In this document: positions 18,347 to 27,647 of the stretch, one piece after another
Position numbering within the stretch: position 1 is the first letter of the stretch
Layout: each line of letters opens with the position of its first letter
Position numbers and translations under genes: made by a program
The notes under the pieces: model-generated
Database searches by the model: none
Seen by the model: the letters and a program-made list of their open reading frames with translations, nothing else
Told to the model about the DNA's origin: nothing
Assembly (NCBI GenBank): GCA_012837345.1
Contig: DURL01000121.1
Span: 1-43,295, forward strand
Reading direction: 5' to 3'
Length of the DNA stretch: 43,295 nt
Source: Bacteroidales bacterium
GTDB lineage: Bacteria; Bacteroidota; Bacteroidia; Bacteroidales; Dysgonomonadaceae

Positions 18347-19241
18347 GACGCTGCTCCCTGCGAGTGCGGTAAACAGCAACGCTCTTCGCCATCAGGCGGA
18401 GGGCGATGCGGAGGTAGGCACCACTGTCACTGAGCGATCCCCTGAAGAGCGCTTTACACGCCTTCTTGAAGGCTGCCAGCAGGCTGTAGGCTACAGCCTC
18501 CGCCCATCCGTAACAGGGGTTGGCCGCTTCGGTGAGAAAGTATACAAACTCCGCATAGAGAAATTGATCACGGCTCACACTGCGTGCCTCCCTGTCGTGA
18601 TAGCCGGTGGCGTCCCTCACCACTCCCACCTTGTAGCCTCTCTGCCGGAGGCGTAACACATAATTGCGATCCTCACCGTAATGAGCGAAGAGGGGAGCAA
18701 AGAGTCCCACCTCGCTCACCACCCCTATTGGGAGTAGCCACATCGCTGCGTTGATAAAGGGGTAGGGTGTCACCTCCATCGCGAGGCGCTCTGCCTCTTC
18801 CCTGTTACGCAGCCCTGTATATTCGCGGAAGCCATGGTCGGTAGCATCACCTCTGCCGTTCAGATGTACCGGTGAGAGGATGCCGTACTCACCCGCCCGT
18901 TCGGCTGCGGCGACCATCTTCTCCAGTGCCCCGCTCTCCAGCCAGGCATCCTGATTGAGCAGGAAGAGGTAGTCGAACCCATGCTCCATCGCATAGCGTA
19001 TCCCGATGTTGTTGGCTCTGCCAAAGCCCAGGTTCTCACCCGTCTCTATCAGCAGCACGTCGTCATACTCCTTCCGTATGATCTCACGGGTGGCATCTGT
19101 GGATCCGTTGTCAACAACCAAAACGGTGGTGCGCAGTGACGACGCTAGCGCCGAGGTGAGGCAGTGGCGGATCCATGGCTCGAAGTTATAGGAGACAATG
19201 ATGATGCATACTGCGGGTGATGACTGGTCAGGGTGATGCAT
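18333..19241 (-). CDS. Family 2 glycosyltransferase
   Basis: VCIIIVSYNFEPWIRHCLTSAL..VLVVDNGSTDATREI...LFLLNQDAWLE. Confidence 0.92.
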   Translation of the reverse strand: MHHPDQSSPAVCIIIVSYNFEPWIRHCLTSALASSLRTTVLVVDNGSTDATREIIRKEYDDVLLIETGENLGFGRANNIGIRYAMEHGFDYLFLLNQDAWLESGALEKMVAAAERAGEYGILSPVHLNGRGDATDHGFREYTGLRNREEAERLAMEVTPYPFINAAMWLLPIGVVSEVGLFAPLFAHYGEDRNYVLRLRQRGYKVGVVRDATGYHDREARSVSRDQFLYAEFVYFLTEAANPCYGWAEAVAYSLLAAFKKACKALFRGSLSDSGAYLRIALRLMAKSVAVYRTRREQRLRQR

Positions 19242-20130
19242 GATGGTTGACAGCTTTGATAAGACATTTACGGAAATAGGGGGGGCGCATCTGCTCCATA
19301 TCGTTCTGATAGATCATCACCCCCGCATTGGGACGATGGGAGTAGCCCCGCTCTTCAAAAAAAAGGCGAAAGCGCTCATAATCATGCTGATGGTGGTAGG
19401 TGCATAGCGCGATCTTTACTTCCCGTTCCAGCAGCAGCCCCTCCATCCCTCTCAACACCGATGCTTCGGCACCCTCCACGTCAATCTTATAGAAGGAGGG
19501 CTTCTCTTCATGCTCCCGGAAATAGTGATCCAGCGTGATCTCTTGCTCACTGTTGATGTCGGAGACAAACTGGGGGATGATCGACACCTTCTCTCTCCAG
19601 GGAGCAAAGGTGGCCTCCAGTGCCTCTATCCACTCGCTCTCCTGCTCGAAGAGAAAGAGCGCCTCACACTGTTCGATATTCATCAGCGAGAAATAACCCT
19701 CGGCACAGCCCACATCGGCCAACCGCTCCCCTTTCTCTACGAAGAAGTGACGGTCGGTATAGCAGTGTGGGGCATGCCTGTCCTGTTCAACACGCAGGTT
19801 GTTGAACAGCAACTGTATGGTATAGTTGTTCAGTGACCGTTTGAAGTAGAGCTTGCCTCCTTCTGTGATCACGTAGGGCAGGCCGTTCTGCGGGTCGGTC
19901 AACACCTCCACATCACTTGCGTCATAGCGTTCCTGGAAGGTGCCGTAGAAGGTTGTGAGAGGGTGTGTGGAGAGGTAGGTTACCGCTTCTGCAATCTCCT
20001 GGTCACGGGGAGGGTGATGGTTGTAGTGGCGCAGGATCATCCTACGCACTCTCTTCTGCTTACGGGCATGTAGCCAGCTCCTGCGTCGTGCGCTTATCTT
20101 GTAACATAGCTTCCTGTAGATTCTTTTCAT
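19228..20130 (-). CDS. FkbM family SAM-dependent methyltransferase
   Basis: ERLADVGCAEGYFSLMNI...EKPSFYKIDVEGAEASVLRGMEGLL; start trimmed to MKRIYRKLC. Confidence 0.85.
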   Translation of the reverse strand: MKRIYRKLCYKISARRRSWLHARKQKRVRRMILRHYNHHPPRDQEIAEAVTYLSTHPLTTFYGTFQERYDASDVEVLTDPQNGLPYVITEGGKLYFKRSLNNYTIQLLFNNLRVEQDRHAPHCYTDRHFFVEKGERLADVGCAEGYFSLMNIEQCEALFLFEQESEWIEALEATFAPWREKVSIIPQFVSDINSEQEITLDHYFREHEEKPSFYKIDVEGAEASVLRGMEGLLLEREVKIALCTYHHQHDYERFRLFFEERGYSHRPNAGVMIYQNDMEQMRPPYFRKCLIKAVNHHASP

Positions 20131-21584
20131 CTTTTTTCTTTTTGACGGAGTGAGAACCATGCCCCGATCTCACGGGTCATCTCCAAACGGAAGAGATGAC
20201 ACAGCAACAGGTACAACAGCGCCGTTACCGTGCTGGCGACAACGATGAAGAGCAGATGGTGATCTATCTGACGTGTGACCAGCCATGCGACAGCGCTGCT
20301 GATAAGTGCCAGCAACAGATAGGGCAGCACATCCCTGACAAAGGCTGACAGCGAGTAGCTGATCAGCCGTCCGGTGAGGATGAGCGAGATGATCAGTGTA
20401 ATGTAGGTGTAGATGACCCAGCTGGCAGCCAGACCCATGATGCCATATCGAAAGAGCAGGGCTATGAGCAGCACCAGTATGATTCGACGGACGATTTCCA
20501 CCCCGAGGAAGTAGTTGGCTTTCTCACGTGCGATGAAGAGCTCGTTCAGTACGAAGGCAAAGGGCGAGATGATGCCGGCCAGGCATAGCATCCGGAAGTA
20601 GGGCACTGCCGGCAACCACTTCTCCTGGAAGAGGAAGGTGAAGGTGGGTTCGGCAATGAGGATCATCAGCAAGCCCACCGGGAATGAGAGAAAAGCAAGC
20701 GATTTCATCATCTTGCTCACCACGCGGTGTAGCCGTTCTGTCTGGTCGTTGATCTCGGGCAGTATCAGCATCGAGACGGAGCGGAAGGTGTTGGAGAGGA
20801 TGGTGAAAGGGATCTCCTGATACTTAAGGGCCTGGTTGTAATAGCCTACCTGATGCATGGCGTTGGGGTAGAAGAAGGCGATGATGGCGGGGTAGATATT
20901 GTTGAAGAAGGCATTGATCAGTGAGGTGACGACCAGCTTGTAGCTCAATCCGGCAAAGGAGCGTAACAGCTTCAGGCTAAACACGCGGAGAGGCATCCAG
21001 CGCGAGTAGAACCAGAGGAAGAGGGTGCGGAAGAAGGCATAGAGTATGGTCTGGGCCACCAGGGCCCAGACACCATAATCGTTCACAGCCAGAAGAATCG
21101 CCACCCCTACGGCGATGAGCTGCGCGGTCAGGTTCACACGTGTCAGCCCCCTGAAATCGGCTCTCTTGGTGAGGTGTGTCTGCTGGATCATACCTGCCGC
21201 ATTAAGGATGAGTGTCAGGAAGAGAATACGTGAAACCGGTACAATGCGGGGATCATGGAAGAGCCTGGCAATAAGCGGAGCCCCGGCAAAGAGAAGGAGG
21301 TAGAGGAGCACGCTGAGCAACAGGTTGAAATAAAAGACCGAGCTATACTCCTGGGGGGTGATCTGCTTGCGGTTCAGAAGGGCACGGGTGAAGCCACTGT
21401 CGACCAGCAATGTGGAGAAGGCAATGAATACGGCGAGTGCCCCGATCAGACCATATTCCGAGGGTTCAAGGATGCGCATCAGCACGATGCTGCTGCCCAG
21501 GAAGATGAGTTGTTGCCCGAACTTATCCAGAAAACTCCAGAAGAGTGACAGGGTTGTCTTATGTTTCAGGGTTGTTTCCGTCAT
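20127..21584 (-). CDS. MOP-superfamily lipopolysaccharide/polysaccharide flippase (Wzx-like)
   Basis: SLFWSFLDKFGQQLIFLGSSIVLMRILEPSEYGLIGALAVFIAFSTLLVDSGFTRALL; about 12-14 TM; start trimmed to MTETTLKHK. Confidence 0.92.
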   Translation of the reverse strand: MTETTLKHKTTLSLFWSFLDKFGQQLIFLGSSIVLMRILEPSEYGLIGALAVFIAFSTLLVDSGFTRALLNRKQITPQEYSSVFYFNLLLSVLLYLLLFAGAPLIARLFHDPRIVPVSRILFLTLILNAAGMIQQTHLTKRADFRGLTRVNLTAQLIAVGVAILLAVNDYGVWALVAQTILYAFFRTLFLWFYSRWMPLRVFSLKLLRSFAGLSYKLVVTSLINAFFNNIYPAIIAFFYPNAMHQVGYYNQALKYQEIPFTILSNTFRSVSMLILPEINDQTERLHRVVSKMMKSLAFLSFPVGLLMILIAEPTFTFLFQEKWLPAVPYFRMLCLAGIISPFAFVLNELFIAREKANYFLGVEIVRRIILVLLIALLFRYGIMGLAASWVIYTYITLIISLILTGRLISYSLSAFVRDVLPYLLLALISSAVAWLVTRQIDHHLLFIVVASTVTALLYLLLCHLFRLEMTREIGAWFSLRQKEKR

Positions 21585-21609
21585 AGGATGCACTTGCCGG
21601 TTATGGTTG

Positions 21610-21617
21610 CAAAAATA
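21610..21617 (-). promoter_or_regulatory. -7 element TATTTTTG for the flippase-FkbM-GT2 operon
   Basis: + strand CAAAAATA about 26 bp upstream of the trimmed start. Confidence 0.45.
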
Positions 21618-21741
21618 GGCAACATTCTTCAGATATTCCGTTTTTGCAACAATTGATTGTCTCACCATGATGCAGATTGACCATCCGCCCTCTTTTGCGG
21701 GAACATATTTTTTTGTACGTTTGAGACAAATTGAGAAACAG

Positions 21742-22662
21742 ATGACCCTATCGGAAGAGATCAAGGCGAAGGCGCTAGCCCTCGGGTTCGATGCCTGCGG
21801 TATCTGCCGCGCCACGGACAGTGGTGAGGAGAAACGCTATATGCAGTGGCTGCGTGATCACTGCCAGGGGACGATGGGATATCTTGAGCGTAACATCGAT
21901 AAGCGTCTCGACCCGCGACTGTTGGTGGAGGGTGCCCGCTCAATTGTATCCGTGGCGCTCAACTATTACCCACCGGTGAGGTTGCCGGGCAAGGTGCCGC
22001 AGTTCGCCTATTACGCCTACGGGAAGGATTATCACGAGGTGATACGGGAGAAGCTTGCTCATTTGCTCGACTGGATACGGGAGCGTCATCCTTCGGTGAC
22101 AGGGCGTTCTTTCACCGACTCTGCACCCGTGCTGGAGCGCTTCTGGGCAGCACAGGCGGGATTGGGCTTCATTGGTAAGAATACGCTATTGATCATTCCC
22201 GGCAAAGGATCCTACTTTTTTCTGGGTGAGCTGATCATTGATATGGAGCTCGATTATGATGCCCCGGTATCTGAGAACTGTGGTGATTGTACCCGCTGTC
22301 TCCGTTCCTGTCCCACCAACGCCATCGAGAAGCCCTACAGGCTGAATGCCAGCAAGTGTATCTCCTATCAAACCATTGAAAACAAGGGCGAGATCTCACC
22401 CGATATCCTGCCCAACCTGCGAAACAATGTCTATGGCTGTGATATCTGTCAAAAGGTGTGTCCCTGGAACCGTGACGCAACAGCACATAACACTCCCGAA
22501 TTCCTGCCCACGGATGATTTTCTTTCTCTCGACCTGGAACAGCTACTGGAGATGAACGAAGATCGTTGGCGTCACATCTTCCGTCACTCGGCAGTCAAAA
22601 GAGCCAAGTTTACAGGATTGAAACGGAACGCGGAGGCTATTTCCAAAAGTCGCAATAAATAG
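21742..22662 (+). CDS. queG: Epoxyqueuosine reductase
   Basis: FDACGICRA..., [24 protein letters not shown] and [11 protein letters not shown] 4Fe-4S motifs. Confidence 0.95.
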   Translation: MTLSEEIKAKALALGFDACGICRATDSGEEKRYMQWLRDHCQGTMGYLERNIDKRLDPRLLVEGARSIVSVALNYYPPVRLPGKVPQFAYYAYGKDYHEVIREKLAHLLDWIRERHPSVTGRSFTDSAPVLERFWAAQAGLGFIGKNTLLIIPGKGSYFFLGELIIDMELDYDAPVSENCGDCTRCLRSCPTNAIEKPYRLNASKCISYQTIENKGEISPDILPNLRNNVYGCDICQKVCPWNRDATAHNTPEFLPTDDFLSLDLEQLLEMNEDRWRHIFRHSAVKRAKFTGLKRNAEAISKSRNK

Positions 22663-22663
22663 C

Positions 22664-22671
22664 TACATTTG
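22664..22671 (+). promoter_or_regulatory. -7 element TACATTTG for ruvB
   Basis: TAnnTTTG match directly after the queG stop, 10 bp before the ruvB ATG. Confidence 0.5.
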
Positions 22672-22681
22672 CAGCATCACT

Positions 22682-23713
22682 ATGACAACAGAGGAATCAT
22701 TTGACATCCGGAACAGGAGCGTTCTGCCGGAAAACGAGCGGGAGATGGAGAATACCCTGCGTCCCCTCACTTTTGGCGGCTTCAGCGGTCAGGAGAAGAT
22801 CGTGGAGAACCTGAAGATCTTCGTCAGCGCCGCCCGCATGCGGGGGGAGTCGCTCGATCATGTGCTATTGCACGGCCCTCCGGGCCTGGGCAAGACCACC
22901 CTCTCCAATATCATCGCGAATGAGCTGGGTGTCGGCTTACGGGTCTCCTCGGGGCCGGTACTTGACAAACCGGGTGATCTGGCAGGCATCCTCACCTCGC
23001 TGGAACCCAACGATGTGCTTTTCATTGATGAGATACACCGTCTCTCACCCGTGGTGGAGGAGTACCTCTACAGTGCGATGGAGGATTATCGCATCGATAT
23101 CGTGATCGATAAGGGACCCAGTGCCCGTTCCATTCAGATCGACCTGAACCCTTTTACCCTGGTAGGTGCCACCACGCGAAGCGGGTTGCTCACCAGTCCC
23201 CTGCGTGCCCGCTTTGGCATCAACATGCATCTTGAGTATTACGATATGCAGACGCTCACGGGCATTGTCCTACGCTCTGCCGATATCCTGCAGATCGCCT
23301 GCGATCATAATGCGGCCCGTGAGATTGCCTCCCGCAGCCGGGGCACCCCCCGTGTAGCGAATGCGTTGCTGCGCAGGGTGCGTGATTTTGCCCAGGTGAA
23401 GGGTAACGGACGCATCGATCGTGCCATTTCCACCTATGCGCTGGAAGCATTAAACATTGACAAGCATGGACTGGATGAGATAGACAACAAGATCCTGCTC
23501 ACCATCATCGATAAGTTTGGTGGGGGTCCCGTGGGAATCACCACCATTGCCACTGCGGTAGGTGATGATGCGGGCACCATTGAAGAGGTGTATGAGCCTT
23601 TCCTGATCAAAGAGGGGTTTATCAAGCGCACGCCCCGCGGCCGGGAGGTCACGGAACTGGCATACCTGCATCTGGGAAGGACAAAGCGTGGAGAGCAGGG
23701 AGTGCTCTTCTGA
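22682..23713 (+). CDS. ruvB: Holliday junction DNA helicase RuvB
   Basis: [69 protein letters not shown]. Confidence 0.98.
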   Translation: MTTEESFDIRNRSVLPENEREMENTLRPLTFGGFSGQEKIVENLKIFVSAARMRGESLDHVLLHGPPGLGKTTLSNIIANELGVGLRVSSGPVLDKPGDLAGILTSLEPNDVLFIDEIHRLSPVVEEYLYSAMEDYRIDIVIDKGPSARSIQIDLNPFTLVGATTRSGLLTSPLRARFGINMHLEYYDMQTLTGIVLRSADILQIACDHNAAREIASRSRGTPRVANALLRRVRDFAQVKGNGRIDRAISTYALEALNIDKHGLDEIDNKILLTIIDKFGGGPVGITTIATAVGDDAGTIEEVYEPFLIKEGFIKRTPRGREVTELAYLHLGRTKRGEQGVLF

Positions 23714-23731
23714 ACAGCTTTTTTTTACCGG

Positions 23732-25132
23732 TTAGTAGTTGCTGAATATCAGCTCAATCTTCAAGTTCCCCTCTCTTTTGTCAAGCATGGCGGCCGTAGG
23801 CCACATCTGGTTGTGCAGTTCGGTTAGCACCTCGCTGCCTGATGAGTAGTAGCTCTGCTGTACCGTGGTCATGGTTGCATCTACCGGGATCAGGTAATAA
23901 ACCAGGTCATAGGGAGTATCCCCCATCTCCAGGTTGTAATAGTTGATCATCGCGGAGATGTTGTTGAAGTCGTAAGAGTAGGTGGTGGCGTCGAACTTAT
24001 CGGAGATGAAGCTGGTGACGTTATCAATCAGCTTGCGTCCTTCAAAGAAGCCCTCCAGCGAGTCGCGGTTCACCAACATCAGATAGTCGGGTGGTGCGAT
24101 CTTTACCAACGGATCTTCCATCGCATCAGGAAGGGCATAGAGGGTGAAGTTGGCCAGGTTGAGAGCCTTCGATTTCAACTCCTGGTGGATGTTGCTGAGG
24201 GGAAAGGTGATCTCAGTGATCACCCCGGCGGGACTTTTCACGTAAGTGTGCGTGTTACTCTCCTCCAGCAGTGGTTCGTTGTGGCTTCGGACGGTGTTGA
24301 CCTGTGTTACCTCCGGGGTGATGAACAGACGCAGGGCATCCGTGCGGATGGTATCCTGCCCGGTGGAGGAGCCCCCCTCATCCGTATAGTGATAATGCAC
24401 GAAGAAAGAGGTGAAGCTGACGTTGAGGATGGTGCTGTTGCCAAAGCTGGTGGTGAAGTAAAGCCCCGGGAAGAACTGTCTGAAGCGGTCAGCGTCATTC
24501 ATCATGCCATGTGCGGGCTTGTTGTATTCGTCGAGAAACCGTTGACCCAGCGTGAGCGGCAGATCCACACTGATGTCATATACCTTGTAGGTCTGTGAGG
24601 TGTATCCCGAGGTGTATGTTTCGGTATGGTAGGTTTTGTTCTTGCCGGTGAAGACCGCTTTGCCCAGGGGAGCCGTCATGTCGGCATACTCTTCAGGGTT
24701 GAGGTGGGTGTAACGGCTGACACCCATGAGTGAGCGGTTCAGTTCGTAGACCGACAGTTCCATGGGAGCCAGTGAGTCACCCATCATGGAGGAGTAGGAT
24801 ACCACTACCTTCACCGAGTCGATGGTGGAGCCTGCATTAAAGCCGGCACCTTCCGGCAGGTAAAACTCACCCAGATACTCCGATTTGATTGAGCCGAAAA
24901 GCGGATCGGTATATTCCCCCAGTACAGGGTATTTTGTACGGGCAAAGATGGAATCGATCTCAATGGTACGTGCTTGCAAGTGCATGGTGTCGATGCCTAC
25001 AGTGAGGTTGTCCATTCCCGGCTGGATGGTGAATCCCACCCGGTCGAGCGTGTCGTTACAGGAGAGGGTCAGTATTGAGAGGAAGGTAACGAACAGCGCT
25101 TTGTATAAAGAGTTGGGTTTCATTTGTTTCAT
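23732..25132 (-). CDS. DUF4270 family lipoprotein
   Basis: 466 aa; lipobox-like LSILTLSC; GMDNLTVGIDTMHLQARTIEIDSIFARTKYPVLGEYTDPLFGSIKSEYLGEF. Confidence 0.85.
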   Translation of the reverse strand: MKQMKPNSLYKALFVTFLSILTLSCNDTLDRVGFTIQPGMDNLTVGIDTMHLQARTIEIDSIFARTKYPVLGEYTDPLFGSIKSEYLGEFYLPEGAGFNAGSTIDSVKVVVSYSSMMGDSLAPMELSVYELNRSLMGVSRYTHLNPEEYADMTAPLGKAVFTGKNKTYHTETYTSGYTSQTYKVYDISVDLPLTLGQRFLDEYNKPAHGMMNDADRFRQFFPGLYFTTSFGNSTILNVSFTSFFVHYHYTDEGGSSTGQDTIRTDALRLFITPEVTQVNTVRSHNEPLLEESNTHTYVKSPAGVITEITFPLSNIHQELKSKALNLANFTLYALPDAMEDPLVKIAPPDYLMLVNRDSLEGFFEGRKLIDNVTSFISDKFDATTYSYDFNNISAMINYYNLEMGDTPYDLVYYLIPVDATMTTVQQSYYSSGSEVLTELHNQMWPTAAMLDKREGNLKIELIFSNY

Positions 25133-25270
25133 AAAAATATCTATTCAACGCCGCAAATATCAGAAAAAAATGGTTCACATAAAAGCTGATGAAAAGCTTT
25201 CTGCTAATTTTTAATGATAATTGTATATCGAAGAATCAAAAAAGAAGATTCATTAGGGATTTTAAGAGAA

Positions 25271-26089
25271 TCATGCGTCAATCTTATCATAGAATTGATT
25301 GATCTCCTCGGCAAACTGATCGAAATCGGCCCGGAACGGCAATTGTTCAACCTTCTTTTCTGTTGCGTAGCGCAACAGTTCCGGTTCCACATTCCCGCTG
25401 CCGAGGATGATACCGTCGGAATAGTCAATGGCCAGCTTCATCAGAGTGGTGTAATCGATCGTACCGAGCTCTTTGATGTTGTTTACCTCCACATCTCCGA
25501 TCCCTTCAAAACGAAGCTTGTCTGCGAAATCCTGTTGGAAAGGTTTGGAGAAGGACTCATCATAAAGAGAGCAGATCACCTTGCTGTTCTTGAAACAGGG
25601 GTCATCGGCGTACCCCTTCTTGATGTAGAGAGGTGCCAACGCGGCAAACCATCCATGACAGTGAATCACATCGGGTACCCAGCGCAGCTTCTTGATCGTC
25701 TCCATCACTCCGCGAATGAAGAAGATGCTCCTTTCGTCGTTGTCTTCGTACTCCTCTCCCTCTTTGTTGCTCAGCAACTCCCTGTTCTGGAAATAGTCCT
25801 CGTTGTCGATAAAATAAACCTGCATGCGTGCCGACTGGATGGAAGCCACTTTAATAATGAGCGAGTGGTCAGCATCATCGATGATCAGGTTCATTCCTGA
25901 GAGACGGATCACCTCATGTAACTGGTTGCGGCGTTCGTTAATCGGTCCGTACTTGGGTGTGAAGGCGCGGATCTCCTTGCCTTTTTCCTGAATTGCCTGT
26001 GGTAAGAAGCGGGAGCTGTTCGAGATGGGTGTTTCGTCTAGATAAGGGTAGATTTCCTGCGTGATGTACAATATTTTTTTCTGGGACAT
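25271..26089 (-). CDS. Short glycogen/starch synthase-like protein (GT5 N-terminal domain only)
   Basis: KKILYITQEIYPYL...FLPQAIQEKGKEIRAFTPKYG...PDVIHCHGWFAALAPLYIKK; only 272 aa. Confidence 0.75.
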   Translation of the reverse strand: MSQKKILYITQEIYPYLDETPISNSSRFLPQAIQEKGKEIRAFTPKYGPINERRNQLHEVIRLSGMNLIIDDADHSLIIKVASIQSARMQVYFIDNEDYFQNRELLSNKEGEEYEDNDERSIFFIRGVMETIKKLRWVPDVIHCHGWFAALAPLYIKKGYADDPCFKNSKVICSLYDESFSKPFQQDFADKLRFEGIGDVEVNNIKELGTIDYTTLMKLAIDYSDGIILGSGNVEPELLRYATEKKVEQLPFRADFDQFAEEINQFYDKIDA

Positions 26090-26114
26090 GGAGCTAAATC
26101 TCTAAATTTGAGTA

Positions 26115-26122
26115 CAAAGATA
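26115..26122 (-). promoter_or_regulatory. -7 element TATCTTTG for the GT5-like gene
   Basis: + strand CAAAGATA 26 bp upstream of the start codon. Confidence 0.5.
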
Positions 26123-26381
26123 ATAAAAAAAAACCACATAATTACAAAATATAATGGCCACAAATTTGTAAAGCGCAGATAAGCAGAGGGATACATCCTT
26201 TTTTGCCGCTGATTTGAGCTGCATCATGGAGAGAATGGATCGTTTTCACACTCCGGAAGATGGGTTTTTCTTGACAATGGTGTGGTTCAGTGAAAGAAAG
26301 CTAATTCTTTTATCAATCAGGACAATTCTCTTCTCTATTTGGTAAATATTTTGTTGCTTTGCAGTCTGTAATAACAAATCG

Positions 26382-27224
26382 ATGAAAATCATTCATACTG
26401 TTTCTGCTCTAAACCTTGCGCTGCAGCCTGTTCGCTGCAAAGGAGACAGCATCGGGTTCGTCCCCACCATGGGGGCGTTACACCAGGGGCATGCCACACT
26501 CATCCGGCAAAGCATCGCGGAGAATGACTGTACGGTGGTAAGTCTGTTTGTGAATCCCACGCAGTTCAACAACAGCGAAGATTTGCGTCTTTATCCACGC
26601 ACGCCGGAAGAGGATCAGCAGATGATGCGGGAGTTGGGTGTGAATCTGTTGTTTGTCCCTTCCGTGGAGGAGGTCTACCCGGAACCTGACCGGAGGGTGT
26701 TCGATTTCGGGATGCTGGATAAGGTGATGGAAGGTCGCTTTCGTCCCGGCCATTTCAACGGGGTAGCACAGGTGGTTAGCCGTCTGTTTAGCTTTGTACA
26801 GCCCGACAGGGCCTACTTCGGTGAGAAAGATTTCCAGCAGCTGGCCATCGTGCGGGAGATGACATACCGGCTTCAGATACCGGTTGAGATTGTAGGGGTG
26901 CCCATTGTGCGTGAGCCGTCGGGTCTGGCCATGAGCAGCCGCAATCAGCGCTTGACGCCGCAGGAGCGGGTGCACGCATCGCAGATCTATCATGTGCTGA
27001 ACAACAGCAGGGGTCGACGGGGGATGTATGCACCTGCTGCGCTCGCCGAGCAGGTGGTTGATGAGATAAACAAAGTGCCCGGTCTGCATGTTGAATATTA
27101 TGAGATTGTTGACGGGTACACGTTACAGCCCCTCTCCACATGGGAGGAGAGCGATTATCCTGTGGGATGTGTCGCGGTTTATTGCGGTGCGGTACGATTG
27201 ATTGACAATATCAGTTACAAGTAA
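26382..27224 (+). CDS. panC: Pantothenate synthetase
   Basis: IGFVPTMGALHQGHATLIRQS, FVNPTQFN, RPGHFNGVAQVV, GEKDFQQLAIVREM. Confidence 0.98.
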   Translation: MKIIHTVSALNLALQPVRCKGDSIGFVPTMGALHQGHATLIRQSIAENDCTVVSLFVNPTQFNNSEDLRLYPRTPEEDQQMMRELGVNLLFVPSVEEVYPEPDRRVFDFGMLDKVMEGRFRPGHFNGVAQVVSRLFSFVQPDRAYFGEKDFQQLAIVREMTYRLQIPVEIVGVPIVREPSGLAMSSRNQRLTPQERVHASQIYHVLNNSRGRRGMYAPAALAEQVVDEINKVPGLHVEYYEIVDGYTLQPLSTWEESDYPVGCVAVYCGAVRLIDNISYK

Positions 27225-27230
27225 AGAGTT

Positions 27231-27584
27231 ATGTGGGTAGAGACATTAAAATCAAAAATACACAAGGCAACAGTCACCGATGCCAACCTCAATTACGAGG
27301 GGAGTATCACCATCGATGAGGATCTGATCGATGCCGCCGGTATGTTCGTGAATGAAAAGGTGGCGGTGGTGAACAACAACAACGGTGAGCGTTTTGAGAC
27401 ATACATTATCCGTGGTGAACGAGGATCGGGGATCATATGCCTCAATGGAGCTGCTGCCCGTAAGGTGCAGGTGGGCGATGTGATCATCATCATGAGCTAT
27501 GCGATCTTACCGCTTGAGGAAGCCAAAGCCTTCGAACCTTCGGTAATCAACCTGGAGCCCGGTAGTAACCGCATCAGGGGATAA
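27231..27584 (+). CDS. panD: Aspartate 1-decarboxylase
   Basis: [24 protein letters not shown] (GS autocleavage site). Confidence 0.98.
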   Translation: MWVETLKSKIHKATVTDANLNYEGSITIDEDLIDAAGMFVNEKVAVVNNNNGERFETYIIRGERGSGIICLNGAAARKVQVGDVIIIMSYAILPLEEAKAFEPSVINLEPGSNRIRG

Positions 27585-27647
27585 ACGCCAGAGCCTTTTA
27601 TCTGCCGACGGAGGTGACAACTGCCGCCGGCTTTCTTAATCATTTCA

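Noticed and set aside
23690-23725. Intrinsic terminator after ruvB (AGAGCA...TGCTCT then T8)
   Set aside because: Stem is inside the coding end and separated from the T-run by about 10 nt; not convincing.
26478-27089. 203-aa minus-strand ORF opposite panC
   Set aside because: Antisense shadow of a well-supported pantothenate synthetase; composition His/Leu/Gln-rich as expected of complement translation.
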